Below are positions 1 through 10,338 of a DNA stretch of 64,000 bases, piece by piece. Numbering within the stretch: the stretch's first letter is position 1; each line of letters opens with the position of its first letter. The stretch is from contig NZ_WHNZ01000039.1 of the NCBI RefSeq assembly GCF_013141725.1, positions 186,001-250,000 of the forward strand, given 5' to 3'. The DNA comes from Paenibacillus planticolens (GTDB taxonomy: Bacteria > Bacillota > Bacilli > Paenibacillales > NBRC-103111). The position numbers and the translations under genes were made by a program. The notes below the pieces were generated by a model that was not told where the DNA came from, ran no database searches, and saw only the letters and a list, made by a program, of their open reading frames with translations.

Positions 1-564
1 TGCAGTGTGCCGTTTTTAGACGTAATCGCAGCCAATCCGCCAGCTCCGCTTACCGAAATACCGCTGACAAGTACCTGACCGCTAATCGTAATTACGGCCT
101 CGCCTTTCACACCGCTGCCGTCGTCCGCCGTCGCAACAACTTTCACTTGACCATTCTTCACTGCAGTCAATAGACCGTTCGCGTCGATGGTCGCCTTATC
201 GGTTGCCGTTCCATCCTCGTTCAGTACTGTCCACGTTACCGTTCTGGCATCGGCATCCGGCGGAACTACTTCCGCTAACATTTGCAGTGTACCATTTTTA
301 GACGTAATCGCAGCCAATCCGCCAGCTCCGCTTACTGCAATACCGCTGACCAGCACCTGACCGCTAATCGTAATCACGGCCTCGCCTTTCACGCCGCTGC
401 CGTCGTCCGCCGTCGCAACGACCTTCACTTGACCATTCTTCACTGCAGTCAATAGACCGTTCGCGTCGATGGTCGCCTTATCGGTTTCTGTTCCATCCTG
501 GTTATAAACCGACCAAGTTACTGTCTTGATAGCTGCATCCGGTGGAGCTACGTCTGCCGTCATT
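1..564 (-). repeat. 282-bp tandem repeat encoding BIg2-like domains
   Basis: The stretch starting at 1 is repeated starting at 283, a period of 282 bases or 94 codons. Over the first 210 aligned bases I count about ten differences, so roughly 95 percent identity. The next domains to the right align in protein but are clearly more diverged in DNA. This indicates a recent in-frame duplication inside the large glucanase gene and a site prone to copy-number change or misassembly. Confidence 0.85.
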
Positions 565-3500
565 TGGAGCGTTCCGCTCCTCGTATTAATCGTTGCTTTT
601 CCTCCGGCACCCGTTACGGCTATGGAGGAAACCGGCGTTTGCCCCGAGATTTGGATTGCCATGCTGCCTTGAGCCGCCGAACCGTCCGTGGCCGTGGCTA
701 CGACTTGAATCGGTCCATTTCCTCGAGCAGCAAGCAAGCCGTTGGCATCAATGGTCGCCCTTGCGGTAAGGGCTCCGTCCGGGTTATAGACGGACCAGAA
801 AACCGTCTTATTCGCTGCAGTCGCAGGCTGTACGTCGGCCATCAATTGGAGCGTACCGCCTTTTGCCGTAATCCCGGTCACCCCGCCTGCCGAAGCGACA
901 CTAACAGAAGAAACTGGATTCCAATAAGAAATGGCCGTTCCATTAATTCTAAAGTCAGTAAATTCTGCAGTTTTAGAAGCGATGGCGGTATTCAGTTTTC
1001 TTGTGAAAATACCGACCTTTGCATTCGTTAAGGACATCGTAAAAGTATTCGCATGCTGTGTCCAATTCTGGCCGTCTCCACTATAGTAGGCCGTGTACGT
1101 CGTACCGACTTTCTGGATTTTCAAATAAATATCACTGCTCGTTATAGGATCCGCGATGTTCTTATCCGTCTGAGTGCCGTTGCTCACCTGCGAGAAACGA
1201 AGCTGGCTCACAGCGGAACGTCCAAAGGAAATCAAATTTTTATCATCCTGGTAAACGATAAGCCCCGCCCACTCAAAATTGTTGCTGGCATCAAATTTAA
1301 GCTTCGTGGTAATCGTGAAATCTCCTGCTGTCCCAGGATTAGTCAGTAGAACACCCTTCGGATAATTGGTTGAAGAGCCCCAGGTGCCTTCCTGTGTCGA
1401 CAGTTTCATCACATTCGCATTCTTCGGATCAAGAGCCCAATAGCCCGCGCTCTCCCTGACCCAGGTCCATCTGCTTTCCAGGTTAACAGCTTGGCCAACC
1501 AAAGTGACGAGTGCGCTTCCGGTAACATTGGAGCCGTCGTTCGCTTTGGCAACCACTTTGACAGTGCCGTCGCCCTTGGCAGTAAGCAGCCCTGCAGCAC
1601 TGATGCTAGCATTTGTCGTCGCCGAATCGTCCGGGTTGACGACAGACCAAGTCACTGAAGGATCGTCCGCGTTATCCGGCGCGATCGCAGCATTCAACTG
1701 CAGGGTGCCGCCCTTGAGCGCAATTAGCGACGAATTTCCCGCTCCCGTTACGGTAATGCCGGAAACTTTGGCAACCTGACCGGTAATGGTAATCAGTGCC
1801 TCACCTTTGACTCCACTATGATCGTTCGCCGAAGCGACGACTTTCACCGTGCCGTTTTCGGCTGCGGTTAGCAGGCCGTTGGCATCGATTGAAGCCTTGC
1901 TCGTCGGTTGACCATACGTATCGAACACCGCCCAGTTGACCGATGAATTGTCGGCACCCGCCGGAGATACAGCTGCCAGCATTTGCAGCGTACCGCGCTT
2001 GGCGGTTATCGTTGCCATGTTTCCAGCTCCTCCAACCGTAATTCCGGTAACCGCAACGTTCGGCGCAGGATAAACCGTAACAGTCGCCTGCGCCGGTACC
2101 GTAGTCCCATCCACAACGCCTTGAACCGTGAACGTTCCCGGAGCTGCAAATTGAATCGGCGTTATCGTATTCCAGGTAACATGCGCCAGCTTGGACGATG
2201 TGTCGGAGAAGAACTGCGTGACCGTGTCCGGCAAGGCAGGCGCTTTGCCTGCAAAGGTCTCGACGGCCGCACCTTGAATGCCGGTTGTCGTTCTCGGCGT
2301 ATAGTCGTTTAATGTCGTCCGCATTGTGCCTTTCTTAACGAGCGTGCCCGCAGCATTGGCAATATGCGTAATCTCCCCCATACCGCCCAAAAAGACAGTC
2401 GTAGCATGATGAATGGTTACTCCCGGCACATCGGGAATCTCAATGGCGCGCTCCAGCTTAACGTCCGCATCCCGGAAGAAGGAATACAGTCCGAGGCCAT
2501 AGGCCTGATGGGAAGTCACCGTATCCGCCACTTTATAAGAAGCATACCCGTTGACTGTTCCATTGCTGCTCATCCACCGCTCCTGATTCGGAACGTCATA
2601 CGGGATTTCCGTCTGGTAGAAATACATTTTTCCGCGTTCGCCGTTCCATAAAGTCTGATACTGATGGAAATGCTCAACGAACAAACCGTAAAAAATAACA
2701 TCATTACCATTCACAATCATCCCGTTGGTCGTCAAATTCGAATCCCATCCGGCCCCGGTTCCGTGATCCGCCCGCCAGACCCAGAAATGGTCGCCGATGA
2801 CGTTGTTGCTGTTAATCTCCACACAGACATCCGCCAAGGCCAGCGCATCTCCGCCGACTCTGAAATACAAGTCTTGCAGAGAAGTAGGATTGGCTGCATG
2901 ATTGGCTGCACTGCCTTTCGGTCCTACCTGCAAGAGAACGGGCGAGTTCGTCGCCCCGGCTTCGAAGAGAAGGCCGGCAATCTTCACGCCGTCTACATCT
3001 GCTACCGACAAGGCAACATTGCCGCTATCAGCATGAAGCGTTGCAAGCCCCAAACCGAGCACGACGGCGTTAGGATTGGTCACTTGAATCGGCTTGCTCG
3101 TATGATAGACCCCTGGTGTAAGGAGCAGATTTTTACCTTGCGCAAGGGCTGCATTGATCGTGTCGACAGACATTGCGGGATTTGCAATAAAGAAGTTCTC
3201 GATGGAGAGCGACGTTCCCGCCGGCGTCCCGCTTGCCCAGCTTGTCCCGTTGGCATTCGCCCTTACGTCAGGCACAAACACGTTGTATTGGTTGGCAGCC
3301 GGGTCCCAGGTCAAGAAAGGCTTTTCCCGAACAATCGGCGTTTGATTAATGACGGTATACGCGTTGGTCGGCCAATTCTCTACAGGTGGATTGACGTTGC
3401 CCAGCAGCGTTGTGTTCCACACCGAACCGTTCCAGCTTGCCCATTGGCTGTTTCTGGAGAACCACTGCTGCTGCGAACCGGGGACGACACTGCCGTCGAC

Positions 3501-4322
3501 CATGGAATCGGCCAAATATCCCCCGCTCGCCCAACCGCCCTGATCGTGAAGGGTCAGGCTGCCCTTAATGTGCATGCGCCTCATGGAAGCCGCTTGCGAA
3601 ACGGCCCACAGCATGTTTCCGCCGGACGGCGTCTCGGCAAAGTTCTCAACCGATCGCCAGAAGTTCTGGGTAGCGTTGTGAGGCGGAAGCCAGTTGGCGT
3701 CAACAGAAACGCCGCCGGTAAGGTTAACATCATCCGGCAGCAAACCCAGGCCGGCGACTTGCGTGTAAAAGCCCAGTCGTATATTGGTCGTGTAAGAGCC
3801 CTGTTTGAAAAGCATCGCATAGCGCTCTTGACCGAATTGATTTTTTTCCTGAATCGTAAATACGTTATCACTGGTCGTTTGAATATCCGCTGCAGGCGTC
3901 GAAGAATCAAAGATATAAACATTCGGACCAAAATCGGGCTGTGTCAAAATCGAGGCCTGGTCCACATCCGATTCCACACCGCCGCTAATTGAAGTCACCT
4001 TATAGAAATATCGGACGTTGGCGCTTAAGCCCGTATCCATAAAGGTGGTTGCGGCAATTGCGGCACCGTTGACCTTCGTAAAAGTTCCATTGCCGTTAAA
4101 AGAACGGTATATGTTATATCCGGTCGCTCCTGATACAGCCGGCCATGCCAGTGTAATCGAGCTTGATGTCGAGTTTGCAGCGTATACCGCTGAAGTGACC
4201 GACGTTCCTGCACCCCCGCCTGATGAGTCGCCAGGCGCAGCTGCCCAAGCTCCGGACGAGCCAATGACCAGGCTCAGCAACTGTGCACCTGCGAGCATGG
4301 CTGACAGTTTCCTTTTTAACAT
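1..4322 (-). CDS. Secreted multidomain GH55-like beta-1,3-glucanase with Ig-like repeats (3' end off window)
   Basis: Continuous reading frame from ATG at 4322 (GGAGGG ribosome site 4-9 bases upstream) to the window edge, at least 1440 codons with no stop. Order: signal peptide about 1-28 ending AWAAA; fibronectin III about 40-125; a right-handed beta-helix about 130-670 closely resembling the GH55-like protein at 12783-14972; a Big_4-like domain about 680-745; two BIg2-like repeats; a concanavalin-type domain about 945-1130; then BIg2-like repeats of 94 residues continuing past the edge. Members of this helix family are often mislabelled adenylyl cyclase or coagulation factor 5/8 protein; some characterised ones (Streptomyces Lam55A) are exo-beta-1,3-glucanases. 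The neighbouring GH16 supports a glucan role, which is inference. The missing C-terminus may hold a wall anchor. Confidence 0.8.
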   Translation of the reverse strand, partial: MLKRKLSAMLAGAQLLSLVIGSSGAWAAAPGDSSGGGAGTSVTSAVYAANSTSSSITLAWPAVSGATGYNIYRSFNGNGTFTKVNGAAIAATTFMDTGLSANVRYFYKVTSISGGVESDVDQASILTQPDFGPNVYIFDSSTPAADIQTTSDNVFTIQEKNQFGQERYAMLFKQGSYTTNIRLGFYTQVAGLGLLPDDVNLTGGVSVDANWLPPHNATQNFWRSVENFAETPSGGNMLWAVSQAASMRRMHIKGSLTLHDQGGWASGGYLADSMVDGSVVPGSQQQWFSRNSQWASWNGSVWNTTLLGNVNPPVENWPTNAYTVINQTPIVREKPFLTWDPAANQYNVFVPDVRANANGTSWASGTPAGTSLSIENFFIANPAMSVDTINAALAQGKNLLLTPGVYHTSKPIQVTNPNAVVLGLGLATLHADSGNVALSVADVDGVKIAGLLFEAGATNSPVLLQVGPKGSAANHAANPTSLQDLYFRVGGDALALADVCVEINSNNVIGDHFWVWRADHGTGAGWDSNLTTNGMIVNGNDVIFYGLFVEHFHQYQTLWNGERGKMYFYQTEIPYDVPNQERWMSSNGTVNGYASYKVADTVTSHQAYGLGLYSFFRDADVKLERAIEIPDVPGVTIHHATTVFLGGMGEITHIANAAGTLVKKGTMRTTLNDYTPRTTTGIQGAAVETFAGKAPALPDTVTQFFSDTSSKLAHVTWNTITPIQFAAPGTFTVQGVVDGTTVPAQATVTVYPAPNVAVTGITVGGAGNMATITAKRGTLQMLAAVSPAGADNSSVNWAVFDTYGQPTSKASIDANGLLTAAENGTVKVVASANDHSGVKGEALITITGQVAKVSGITVTGAGNSSLIALKGGTLQLNAAIAPDNADDPSVTWSVVNPDDSATTNASISAAGLLTAKGDGTVKVVAKANDGSNVTGSALVTLVGQAVNLESRWTWVRESAGYWALDPKNANVMKLSTQEGTWGSSTNYPKGVLLTNPGTAGDFTITTKLKFDASNNFEWAGLIVYQDDKNLISFGRSAVSQLRFSQVSNGTQTDKNIADPITSSDIYLKIQKVGTTYTAYYSGDGQNWTQHANTFTMSLTNAKVGIFTRKLNTAIASKTAEFTDFRINGTAISYWNPVSSVSVASAGGVTGITAKGGTLQLMADVQPATAANKTVFWSVYNPDGALTARATIDANGLLAARGNGPIQVVATATDGSAAQGSMAIQISGQTPVSSIAVTGAGGKATINTRSGTLQMTADVAPPDAAIKTVTWSVYNQDGTETDKATIDANGLLTAVKNGQVKVVATADDGSGVKGEAVITISGQVLVSGIAVSGAGGLAAITSKNGTLQMLAEVVPPDADARTVTWTVLNEDGTATDKATIDANGLLTAVKNGQVKVVATADDGSGVKGEAVITISGQVLVSGISVSGAGGLAAITSKNGTL

Positions 4323-4454
4323 GCTTTTCCCTCCAATGTCTTGTTGTCTAGATACAATGTAGTGCTTTCAGACTATACTACCATTCGAATAGATGAGAAC
4401 GAAGATGCTAGTTTTACTACTTTGAACAATAATTTGACTTCTTTTTACGTAAAC

Positions 4455-4490
4455 GAAAAAAAGCCAGCTGAGACAGAGCAGCTGACTTTC
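4455..4490 (-). terminator. Rho-independent terminator after yesN-like gene
   Basis: On the minus strand a GTCAGCTG / CAGCTGGC hairpin is followed by seven T, about 15 bases after the regulator stop codon. It separates the ABC/two-component operon from the large glucanase gene, which therefore probably has its own promoter in 4323-4450. Confidence 0.8.
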
Positions 4491-4503
4491 GCTTTCATAT
4501 TTT

Positions 4504-6093
4504 TTAAACAAATCGGCTCGGTACAACACCGTAATGCTGCTTGAACACTTTGACAAAATACCCTTTGCTTTCGTAGCCCAACATCTGAGCGACCGTTTCC
4601 AGTGTTTTGTCCGACCCGTTCAGAATTTCCTTGGCTCGCTCCATCTTGACGCGCGTCACGTACTCGATGAACGTTTCCCCGGTTTCTTTCTTAAATAAGC
4701 GGCTAAAATAACTGGGATTCAAGTGTAAATGATCCGCCACTTCCTCCAGTGTAATCTTCCGCCCCAAATGGCGCCTTATATACTTTTGAGCGTCAATGAT
4801 CTCCACTTTTTTGCTTTGCTTCGCAATTTGCTCCATCAGCTCGGCTGCATCTTTGACAATACCCGTCAGCCATTCTTGAAGCTCGCCGATACTGGCTAAC
4901 TGATCCAGATCTCTTTGCAGCTTCTCATTGGCATATTGCTGATTGAACCTTAGCTTCAGCATCATATCCAGTACCAGCTTGAATACGAATTGCTTAACGG
5001 ATTTGGGCGGGAAGCGATGTTCTGAAATGAATTGAATAAACGGCTCTACAACCGTAGCAGGATCGGCATTCCCGTCGAGCATAAAGCGATTTAATTGATC
5101 GGCGTACACATAATAATGGGCAAGCGGATCTTTCTCCAGCGCTAACGAGTAGCTGTTCTCGCTGCTTTTCACAAATTCCGGCTCCCAGGCGTAAAACAAC
5201 CGCTCCGAATCTTGCAGCAATCGGCCATACTGCCGCTTGATGCCGGATGGATCTCCGACCATCTCCCCCAATACCATGGAGACAGGAAGCTTGAGAACCT
5301 GAGTCAGCTTGTTCTGGACATCTCTACACCGTGCTGCTATCTGGTCGAAAGGGTTGATTCTCAAATCTTTCCGAATGTTGAACAAGAGACAGAACTCTTT
5401 GGCAGAGTAACTGAAAATTACCTTATCTCTTTCGGACTCCAACAGTTCTTCAACCGCATTTTCTACGATAAATTTGACGGTGTCCTCACTTTCGTATCGA
5501 TGCAGTGCATGACGGAAACGATGCAATCGACACACAACCGGAATGAAATGCGGCAGAATAGGATTCAAACCGAAGTCTTCCAAACGCTCGATCCAGCTAG
5601 GATCCTCTAACACAGGCGTGGAGAGGAGGTCGCGCAGCCATTTCTCCTTGGCCGCAGACTTGTTCCGGTTCACTTGCAGATGAAGATTGCGCACTTCGAA
5701 TTGCAGTTCATCTTCTTTCTCCATTTTGGACTTCGCTTTGGCAATAAGGTCGATCAAATGCTGAGGTTCCAGCGTCTCCTTCAAAATATAGTCCTCGACA
5801 CCGATTTGAACCGCCTTCTGTGCGTATCGAAAATCGTCATGACACGATAAAATGACAAACCGTGGTCTCGGGCTGATGGCTTTGACGGCTTGAATAAATT
5901 CGATGCCATCCATTCCCGGCATGCCAATATCGGTTACGATCAAATCCGGCATCGACGTCCGGCAAATTTGCAGAGCATCCTGTGCGTTTGTGCAGGTGCC
6001 TGCAAGCTGCAACTGATGATCCTCCCAAGCTATCATCATTCGCAAAAACTGCAAAACCGCCACATCGTCATCAACCAACAAGACGCTATGCAT
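4504..6093 (-). CDS. YesN-type response regulator with AraC output domain
   Basis: 529 residues. The receiver domain has acidic residues in the LLVDDD stretch and phospho-acceptor D55 in VTDIGMP. A long linker follows (about 130-420), then two AraC-type helix-turn-helix motifs near 430-529 (LEEVADHLHLNPSYFSRLF; GYESKGYFVKVF). Two ATGs are possible, at 6099 and 6093. I chose 6093 because AAGGAGG lies 9 bases before it but only 3 before the other. It overlaps the kinase stop by 8 bases, implying coupled translation. Family members respond to an extracellular sugar through the partner YesM kinase and activate transporter and hydrolase genes. Target genes here are inferred from position. Confidence 0.9.
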   Translation of the reverse strand: MHSVLLVDDDVAVLQFLRMMIAWEDHQLQLAGTCTNAQDALQICRTSMPDLIVTDIGMPGMDGIEFIQAVKAISPRPRFVILSCHDDFRYAQKAVQIGVEDYILKETLEPQHLIDLIAKAKSKMEKEDELQFEVRNLHLQVNRNKSAAKEKWLRDLLSTPVLEDPSWIERLEDFGLNPILPHFIPVVCRLHRFRHALHRYESEDTVKFIVENAVEELLESERDKVIFSYSAKEFCLLFNIRKDLRINPFDQIAARCRDVQNKLTQVLKLPVSMVLGEMVGDPSGIKRQYGRLLQDSERLFYAWEPEFVKSSENSYSLALEKDPLAHYYVYADQLNRFMLDGNADPATVVEPFIQFISEHRFPPKSVKQFVFKLVLDMMLKLRFNQQYANEKLQRDLDQLASIGELQEWLTGIVKDAAELMEQIAKQSKKVEIIDAQKYIRRHLGRKITLEEVADHLHLNPSYFSRLFKKETGETFIEYVTRVKMERAKEILNGSDKTLETVAQMLGYESKGYFVKVFKQHYGVVPSRFV

Positions 6094-7888
6094 GTTCATC
6101 TGCCTCCTTGTGGAATGTGATCGGCAGCCGGAGTGTCAGCCTGAATCCCTGACCCGGCGAGCTTTCTATTTCCATGTTATAGACGTCCCCATAGATGATG
6201 CGCAGACGCTCATTCACATTTCTTAACCCGATGCCATTCATGCGGGATGACCTCTCTCTCTTATCGTCTCCCCGCTGACCGGTTTCCGTGAGCATCGCCG
6301 TGACATGAACCAATTGTTCCTCCGTTATCCCGATGCCGTTATCTTCAACGCGAATATAGAGCAAATGTCCTTGCTTCCATGAGCTTAAAGAGATGAGCCC
6401 GTGTTTCTGCTTTAATCCATGGAGATAGGCATTTTCAATTAGCGGCTGCAGCGTAAAACGGGGAATCATCGCAAGCAATGTATCCGAAGCCAGACTGATG
6501 GCAAGCCGAACATTCTCCAGATGCCGGAAATTCATAAGCTTCATATACTGTTCAATTGTACCCGATTCCTCGTGCAGCGTGATGTATTCATTATTCCGAT
6601 TAATCGTCATCCGAAGAACCGTGGATAAAGAACCAATAATTTCTGCGATTTCCACCTCGCCCTTCATCCTGACCTGAAGCCGAATGGAATTGAGGGTATT
6701 AAATAGAAAGTGGGGGTTGATTTGCGCCTGAAGCGCTTCCAATTCCGCCATTCGCTTCCGCCCTTGCTCCCATTCAATTTGGCGGATCATATCCTCAATC
6801 TTGTCCAGCATTCTGTCAAATGACGAACCCAGACGTCCGATCTCATCCTGTCCTGTAACCTGCGAACGCTGATCCAGATTGCCGAGCTCAACACGCGAAG
6901 CTGTCTTAACCAACTGCACAATCGGCTTGGTCAGCTGCCGCAATAGGTAGATCAGGACGAGAGAAAATAATACAAAAAACAACGCTTGAAAGATAAAAAT
7001 ATCGTTCAGAAAATTACCAATATTGCCGGTCACAACCGAGTACGGCGTCAAGCTTTGCAAGCTCCACTCGGCGAAAGAAAGGGAATGATTATACGCAATG
7101 TACTCCCCGCCGTTCCAATCCAATTTCTCCGTCAAGCCGGAAGAAAGCAGCGAAGCCGGAACCTTGCTGCCGATCATCTGTACATTGGCATGGGAGACAA
7201 TCGTCCCCGTCCCATCCAGCAGCATCATAGTCTGATCCTCGGCATATTTGCTGAAGATTTCATGAATCTGTTCCTCTGGCTTGCTGATAATGATGTAGGC
7301 ATTTGGTGCGTTGGCATACAGTCGAATCGTACGAACAACGGTAATCAGCTTCGGAAACCTCCCGGCATCAGAACGAACATAATTGTTTTGAACGCCGATC
7401 CAATTGGTTGTATTGACCGGATCTCCCGCCATCTGCTGCAGCCACGCCTCTTTGTATAACGACGATAAATCGTTCTGGTACGTAGAATAGTTGGAAAAAT
7501 ACAAGCCACTGGGCAGCACAATCGTTACATAGGTTTTCCCGCCAAAAAAGGTGAGCTGCTCCAGCTTCTCGGCAACGGGCTTATAGGCGAAAAAGTCGAC
7601 CTGATTGCCGCTGCTCTTGTCATAGCTGTTCGATGCGAGCCTTAAATTCGTAATGAATTCGCTGTCAAATTGAAGCATGTTAAAGGCGTTCAGCATGTCC
7701 CTGACAATGTTGGAAATATACAGGTCCGCCACTTCCAGAGATTGCTCTGCTTTAACGGACGCTTTGGTGGTCAGTTCATTTTTCGTATACAGCCCCGTAA
7801 GCGCAAGCGTAAGAATAGAAGGGATAACCAGACATAACAACGAGATGGTGATCAGCTTCTGACGCCAACTAAAGGAAGGCCATCTCAT
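6086..7888 (-). CDS. YesM-type sensor histidine kinase
   Basis: 600 residues. Membrane segments lie at about 12-34 and 297-318 and flank an extracellular Cache-like sensor region. HAMP is about 312-370, then the His_kinase family motif AQINPHFLFN with phospho-acceptor H393 and a C-terminal HATPase_c domain (ENAYLHGL, DNGIGI, GIGLRNVNERL). GGAAGGGAGAG precedes ATG 7888. It lies between the sugar-binding lipoprotein and its response regulator. The family usually senses a sugar or the loaded binding protein; the ligand here is probably a beta-glucan oligosaccharide, by context only. Confidence 0.92.
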   Translation of the reverse strand: MRWPSFSWRQKLITISLLCLVIPSILTLALTGLYTKNELTTKASVKAEQSLEVADLYISNIVRDMLNAFNMLQFDSEFITNLRLASNSYDKSSGNQVDFFAYKPVAEKLEQLTFFGGKTYVTIVLPSGLYFSNYSTYQNDLSSLYKEAWLQQMAGDPVNTTNWIGVQNNYVRSDAGRFPKLITVVRTIRLYANAPNAYIIISKPEEQIHEIFSKYAEDQTMMLLDGTGTIVSHANVQMIGSKVPASLLSSGLTEKLDWNGGEYIAYNHSLSFAEWSLQSLTPYSVVTGNIGNFLNDIFIFQALFFVLFSLVLIYLLRQLTKPIVQLVKTASRVELGNLDQRSQVTGQDEIGRLGSSFDRMLDKIEDMIRQIEWEQGRKRMAELEALQAQINPHFLFNTLNSIRLQVRMKGEVEIAEIIGSLSTVLRMTINRNNEYITLHEESGTIEQYMKLMNFRHLENVRLAISLASDTLLAMIPRFTLQPLIENAYLHGLKQKHGLISLSSWKQGHLLYIRVEDNGIGITEEQLVHVTAMLTETGQRGDDKRERSSRMNGIGLRNVNERLRIIYGDVYNMEIESSPGQGFRLTLRLPITFHKEADEHA

Positions 7889-8017
7889 CCAGATCTCTCC
7901 CTTCCATTTGTGAACATAGGCCTTTCTATCTGGAGTGTATCATATCCGTACGAATCCAGATACACTTCACGACAAAAGGGATGCCGTGACAGGCATCCTC
8001 TTTCTTCCACATCGATT

Positions 8018-9379
8018 TTATTTCTTGTTCGCATCGATTATTTTTTGCAGATTCGTTTTAATATTTTTCATGGTCGTGTCGATGTCTGCCGCACCGAGCA
8101 AATATTTCTCGGCTTCAGAGATGTAGGCTTTTTCAATGTCCGAGAAATAGGAAACGGCGATCGGAGGATCGGGAAGCTTCGATACGGTCAGCGTATTAAT
8201 CAAGGACGCCTTATCAATCTTGTCCGGGGTCTTCGTTGCGGCAATGATCTGATCCAGCTCATTGTTAAGATTCGCTTTTTTCCATGCCGACAATTGCTTT
8301 GTCAGCCCCATTCCTTCCGTAGAAAGGAAACGGATGAATTGATAAGCCTCCTGTTTATGCTTCGACTTGGACGAGATGACCAGAGAATCCGCTCCGCCGA
8401 ACGAGTAGTTCTCGTCTCCTTTGTTGTTAGTCGGCCAAGGAGCGAATGCGGATACGAACGTAGCAGGAATTTTATCGGTGCCTCCCGCTTCTGCGATCAT
8501 CCATGGTCCGGTCGGCAGCATGCTGGCTTTGCCTTGGAAATATTCGTCGCGATAAGGAATTTTCTGCGTGACAACATCTTGGTAAGGTCTGACACTGCCG
8601 TCCGTTCGCTCCATAGCGTAACGCAGCTCAAGCGAAGCTTTCATCAAAGGATTATCGGCATCAAGCGCCGTTCCATCATCGCTCATAATGCCTTGATTTT
8701 TCGGTGAGCTGTACTTTTTGAGCAAGAAATAGTCTTTCCATGTGTGCATGAACGCGCCATACTGCTTGTTCGGTCCCTCCCCCTTCGTAAGCTTCTTGGC
8801 ATAATCCCGGAATTCATCCCACGTCCAGCTCTTCGGAACGGCAAGTCCCACTGCATCGAGCTGCGCCTTGTTCAGCAGGATGAACCACGGCCCGAATTTA
8901 CCCGGCAATGAGTACCGTTTTCCGTTCACTTTCATTTGTTCGGCTTTGTATTCATCGCTGTATTTTACATTTTCTTTGGTCAAATAATCATCAAGCGGCT
9001 CCAGCATGCCGCTGGTGGCCCGTTTACTGAAATCCGGGGTTGAATTCAGCGAAAATACGTCAAAATCTTCTCCGGATGCATACATAATATCGATCTTTTT
9101 CTGCGTTTCATTTGAGTCATTTTCCACTAACGGAGAATATTGAACTTTAATGTTCGGGTACTTCTTCTCAAAAGCATCAATCGCCGGCTGGTAGACCGAG
9201 GCTTTCTCCCAGTTCAGGAATTTAATCGTTACCGGTTTGGCGGGACTGGCCGCAGCGGACGCGACGGGATCGGGTGCTTTGGTTGGTTCGGTCTTGGAAC
9301 CGGCTTCTCCGCCGCAGCCCGCGAGCAGACTTGCGATAACGAGGGAAGACGCGGATACAGACAACCATTTTCTTTTCAT
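8018..9379 (-). CDS. Sugar ABC transporter substrate-binding lipoprotein (family 1)
   Basis: 453 residues. A lipoprotein signal with lipobox LLAGC (lipidated Cys near 22) is followed by a low-complexity Ala/Pro linker and a MalE-type binding fold (KFLNWEKASVYQPAIDAF, then PTGPWMIAEAGG). The start has GGGAGGT 8 bases upstream. It is downstream of the two permeases with a 109-base gap, so an extra promoter or RNA processing may raise its level, as is common for binding proteins. It is paralogous to the product of 22771-24129. Ligand is inferred to be a glucan oligosaccharide from the GH55/GH16 neighbours. Confidence 0.92.
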   Translation of the reverse strand: MKRKWLSVSASSLVIASLLAGCGGEAGSKTEPTKAPDPVASAAASPAKPVTIKFLNWEKASVYQPAIDAFEKKYPNIKVQYSPLVENDSNETQKKIDIMYASGEDFDVFSLNSTPDFSKRATSGMLEPLDDYLTKENVKYSDEYKAEQMKVNGKRYSLPGKFGPWFILLNKAQLDAVGLAVPKSWTWDEFRDYAKKLTKGEGPNKQYGAFMHTWKDYFLLKKYSSPKNQGIMSDDGTALDADNPLMKASLELRYAMERTDGSVRPYQDVVTQKIPYRDEYFQGKASMLPTGPWMIAEAGGTDKIPATFVSAFAPWPTNNKGDENYSFGGADSLVISSKSKHKQEAYQFIRFLSTEGMGLTKQLSAWKKANLNNELDQIIAATKTPDKIDKASLINTLTVSKLPDPPIAVSYFSDIEKAYISEAEKYLLGAADIDTTMKNIKTNLQKIIDANKK

Positions 9380-9488
9380 GATTATATACCTCCCTTAGGT
9401 GAACAACCTTTATGTTCTCTACTTCATAACCTTATCAGTTATGAATTCGTTTTCAAAGTTTGTATCTTTACTACTTCGCTTCTTTTTT

Positions 9489-10322
9489 TTACCCTTTAAC
9501 GCCTCCCAGCGCTATGCCCGCAATCACCTGTTTTTGCCCAATAACGAAGATAATGAGCAGCGGAATGATGGCTGAAACCGTACCTGCCATGATGAGCGAG
9601 TAATAAGCCCCGCTCTCGGAAGAAAACTTTTGAATGCCGATTTGAACCGTTGCCAGGACATCGCTTCTGAGAAAAATCAATGGATTCTGATAGTCGTTCC
9701 AGGTCCAGATAAAACGCAGAATCCCGTAAGTGGCAATGGCGGGTTGGACAAGCGGCAATGCAATTCGGGTGAAAATAACAAATTGACCTGCACCGTCGAT
9801 TCGCCCCGCATCCAAATATTCTTTGTGAATACCAAGAAAAAACTGTCGGAGCATAAACGTCCCCAGTGCGCTGAAGGAGCCGATCAGAACAAGCCCTAGA
9901 TGCGTGTCGAACAAATTCAGCCATTTAAAGATCATGAACTGCGGAATAATAATGGATGAACTCGGAATCATAAACGTCATCAGAACGACCGCAAACCAGA
10001 CCTGCTTCCCCTCGAAGTCAACATGAGAGAAAGCATAGGCGGCCATGCTGGACACGATAATTGAAATCAGTGTCGTCAGCACACTGACTTTAATCGAATT
10101 CCAGTAGTACCGCATAAACGGATGCTCGCCAGACCAAACCTCATGGTAATTTTGGTAAGCTTGCCAGTGCTTCGGAATCCATTCGATCGGGTATTTAAAC
10201 ACATCGATCTCCGGCTTCATCGAAGCGGATATCATCCATATAAAAGGAAGCAGGAATGCTACTCCCATGATCAGCAGGAGAATCGTAACGACGGCTCTCC
10301 CAAGTTTCCCTGTTGTTTCCAT
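9489..10322 (-). CDS. Carbohydrate ABC transporter permease (MalG type)
   Basis: 277 residues with about six membrane segments and the inner-membrane permease EAA-like loop (AGRIDGAGQF...ALPLVQPA). A longer in-frame reading upstream to 10430 is possible, but it lacks a ribosome site and overlaps the partner permease. ATG 10322 with GGAGG 7 bases upstream is the natural start, 16 bases after the partner's stop. It pairs with the permease at 10339-11262. No ATPase gene is adjacent, which fits Bacillota that share one MsmX/MsmK ATPase. Confidence 0.92.
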   Translation of the reverse strand: METTGKLGRAVVTILLLIMGVAFLLPFIWMISASMKPEIDVFKYPIEWIPKHWQAYQNYHEVWSGEHPFMRYYWNSIKVSVLTTLISIIVSSMAAYAFSHVDFEGKQVWFAVVLMTFMIPSSSIIIPQFMIFKWLNLFDTHLGLVLIGSFSALGTFMLRQFFLGIHKEYLDAGRIDGAGQFVIFTRIALPLVQPAIATYGILRFIWTWNDYQNPLIFLRSDVLATVQIGIQKFSSESGAYYSLIMAGTVSAIIPLLIIFVIGQKQVIAGIALGGVKG

Positions 10323-10338
10323 TGACCTGCCTCCACAC

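Noticed and set aside
2664..3992. 442-residue plus-strand frame antisense to the large glucanase
   Set aside because: Shadow of the minus-strand coding sequence; composition rich in Arg and His, no ribosome site, no family features.
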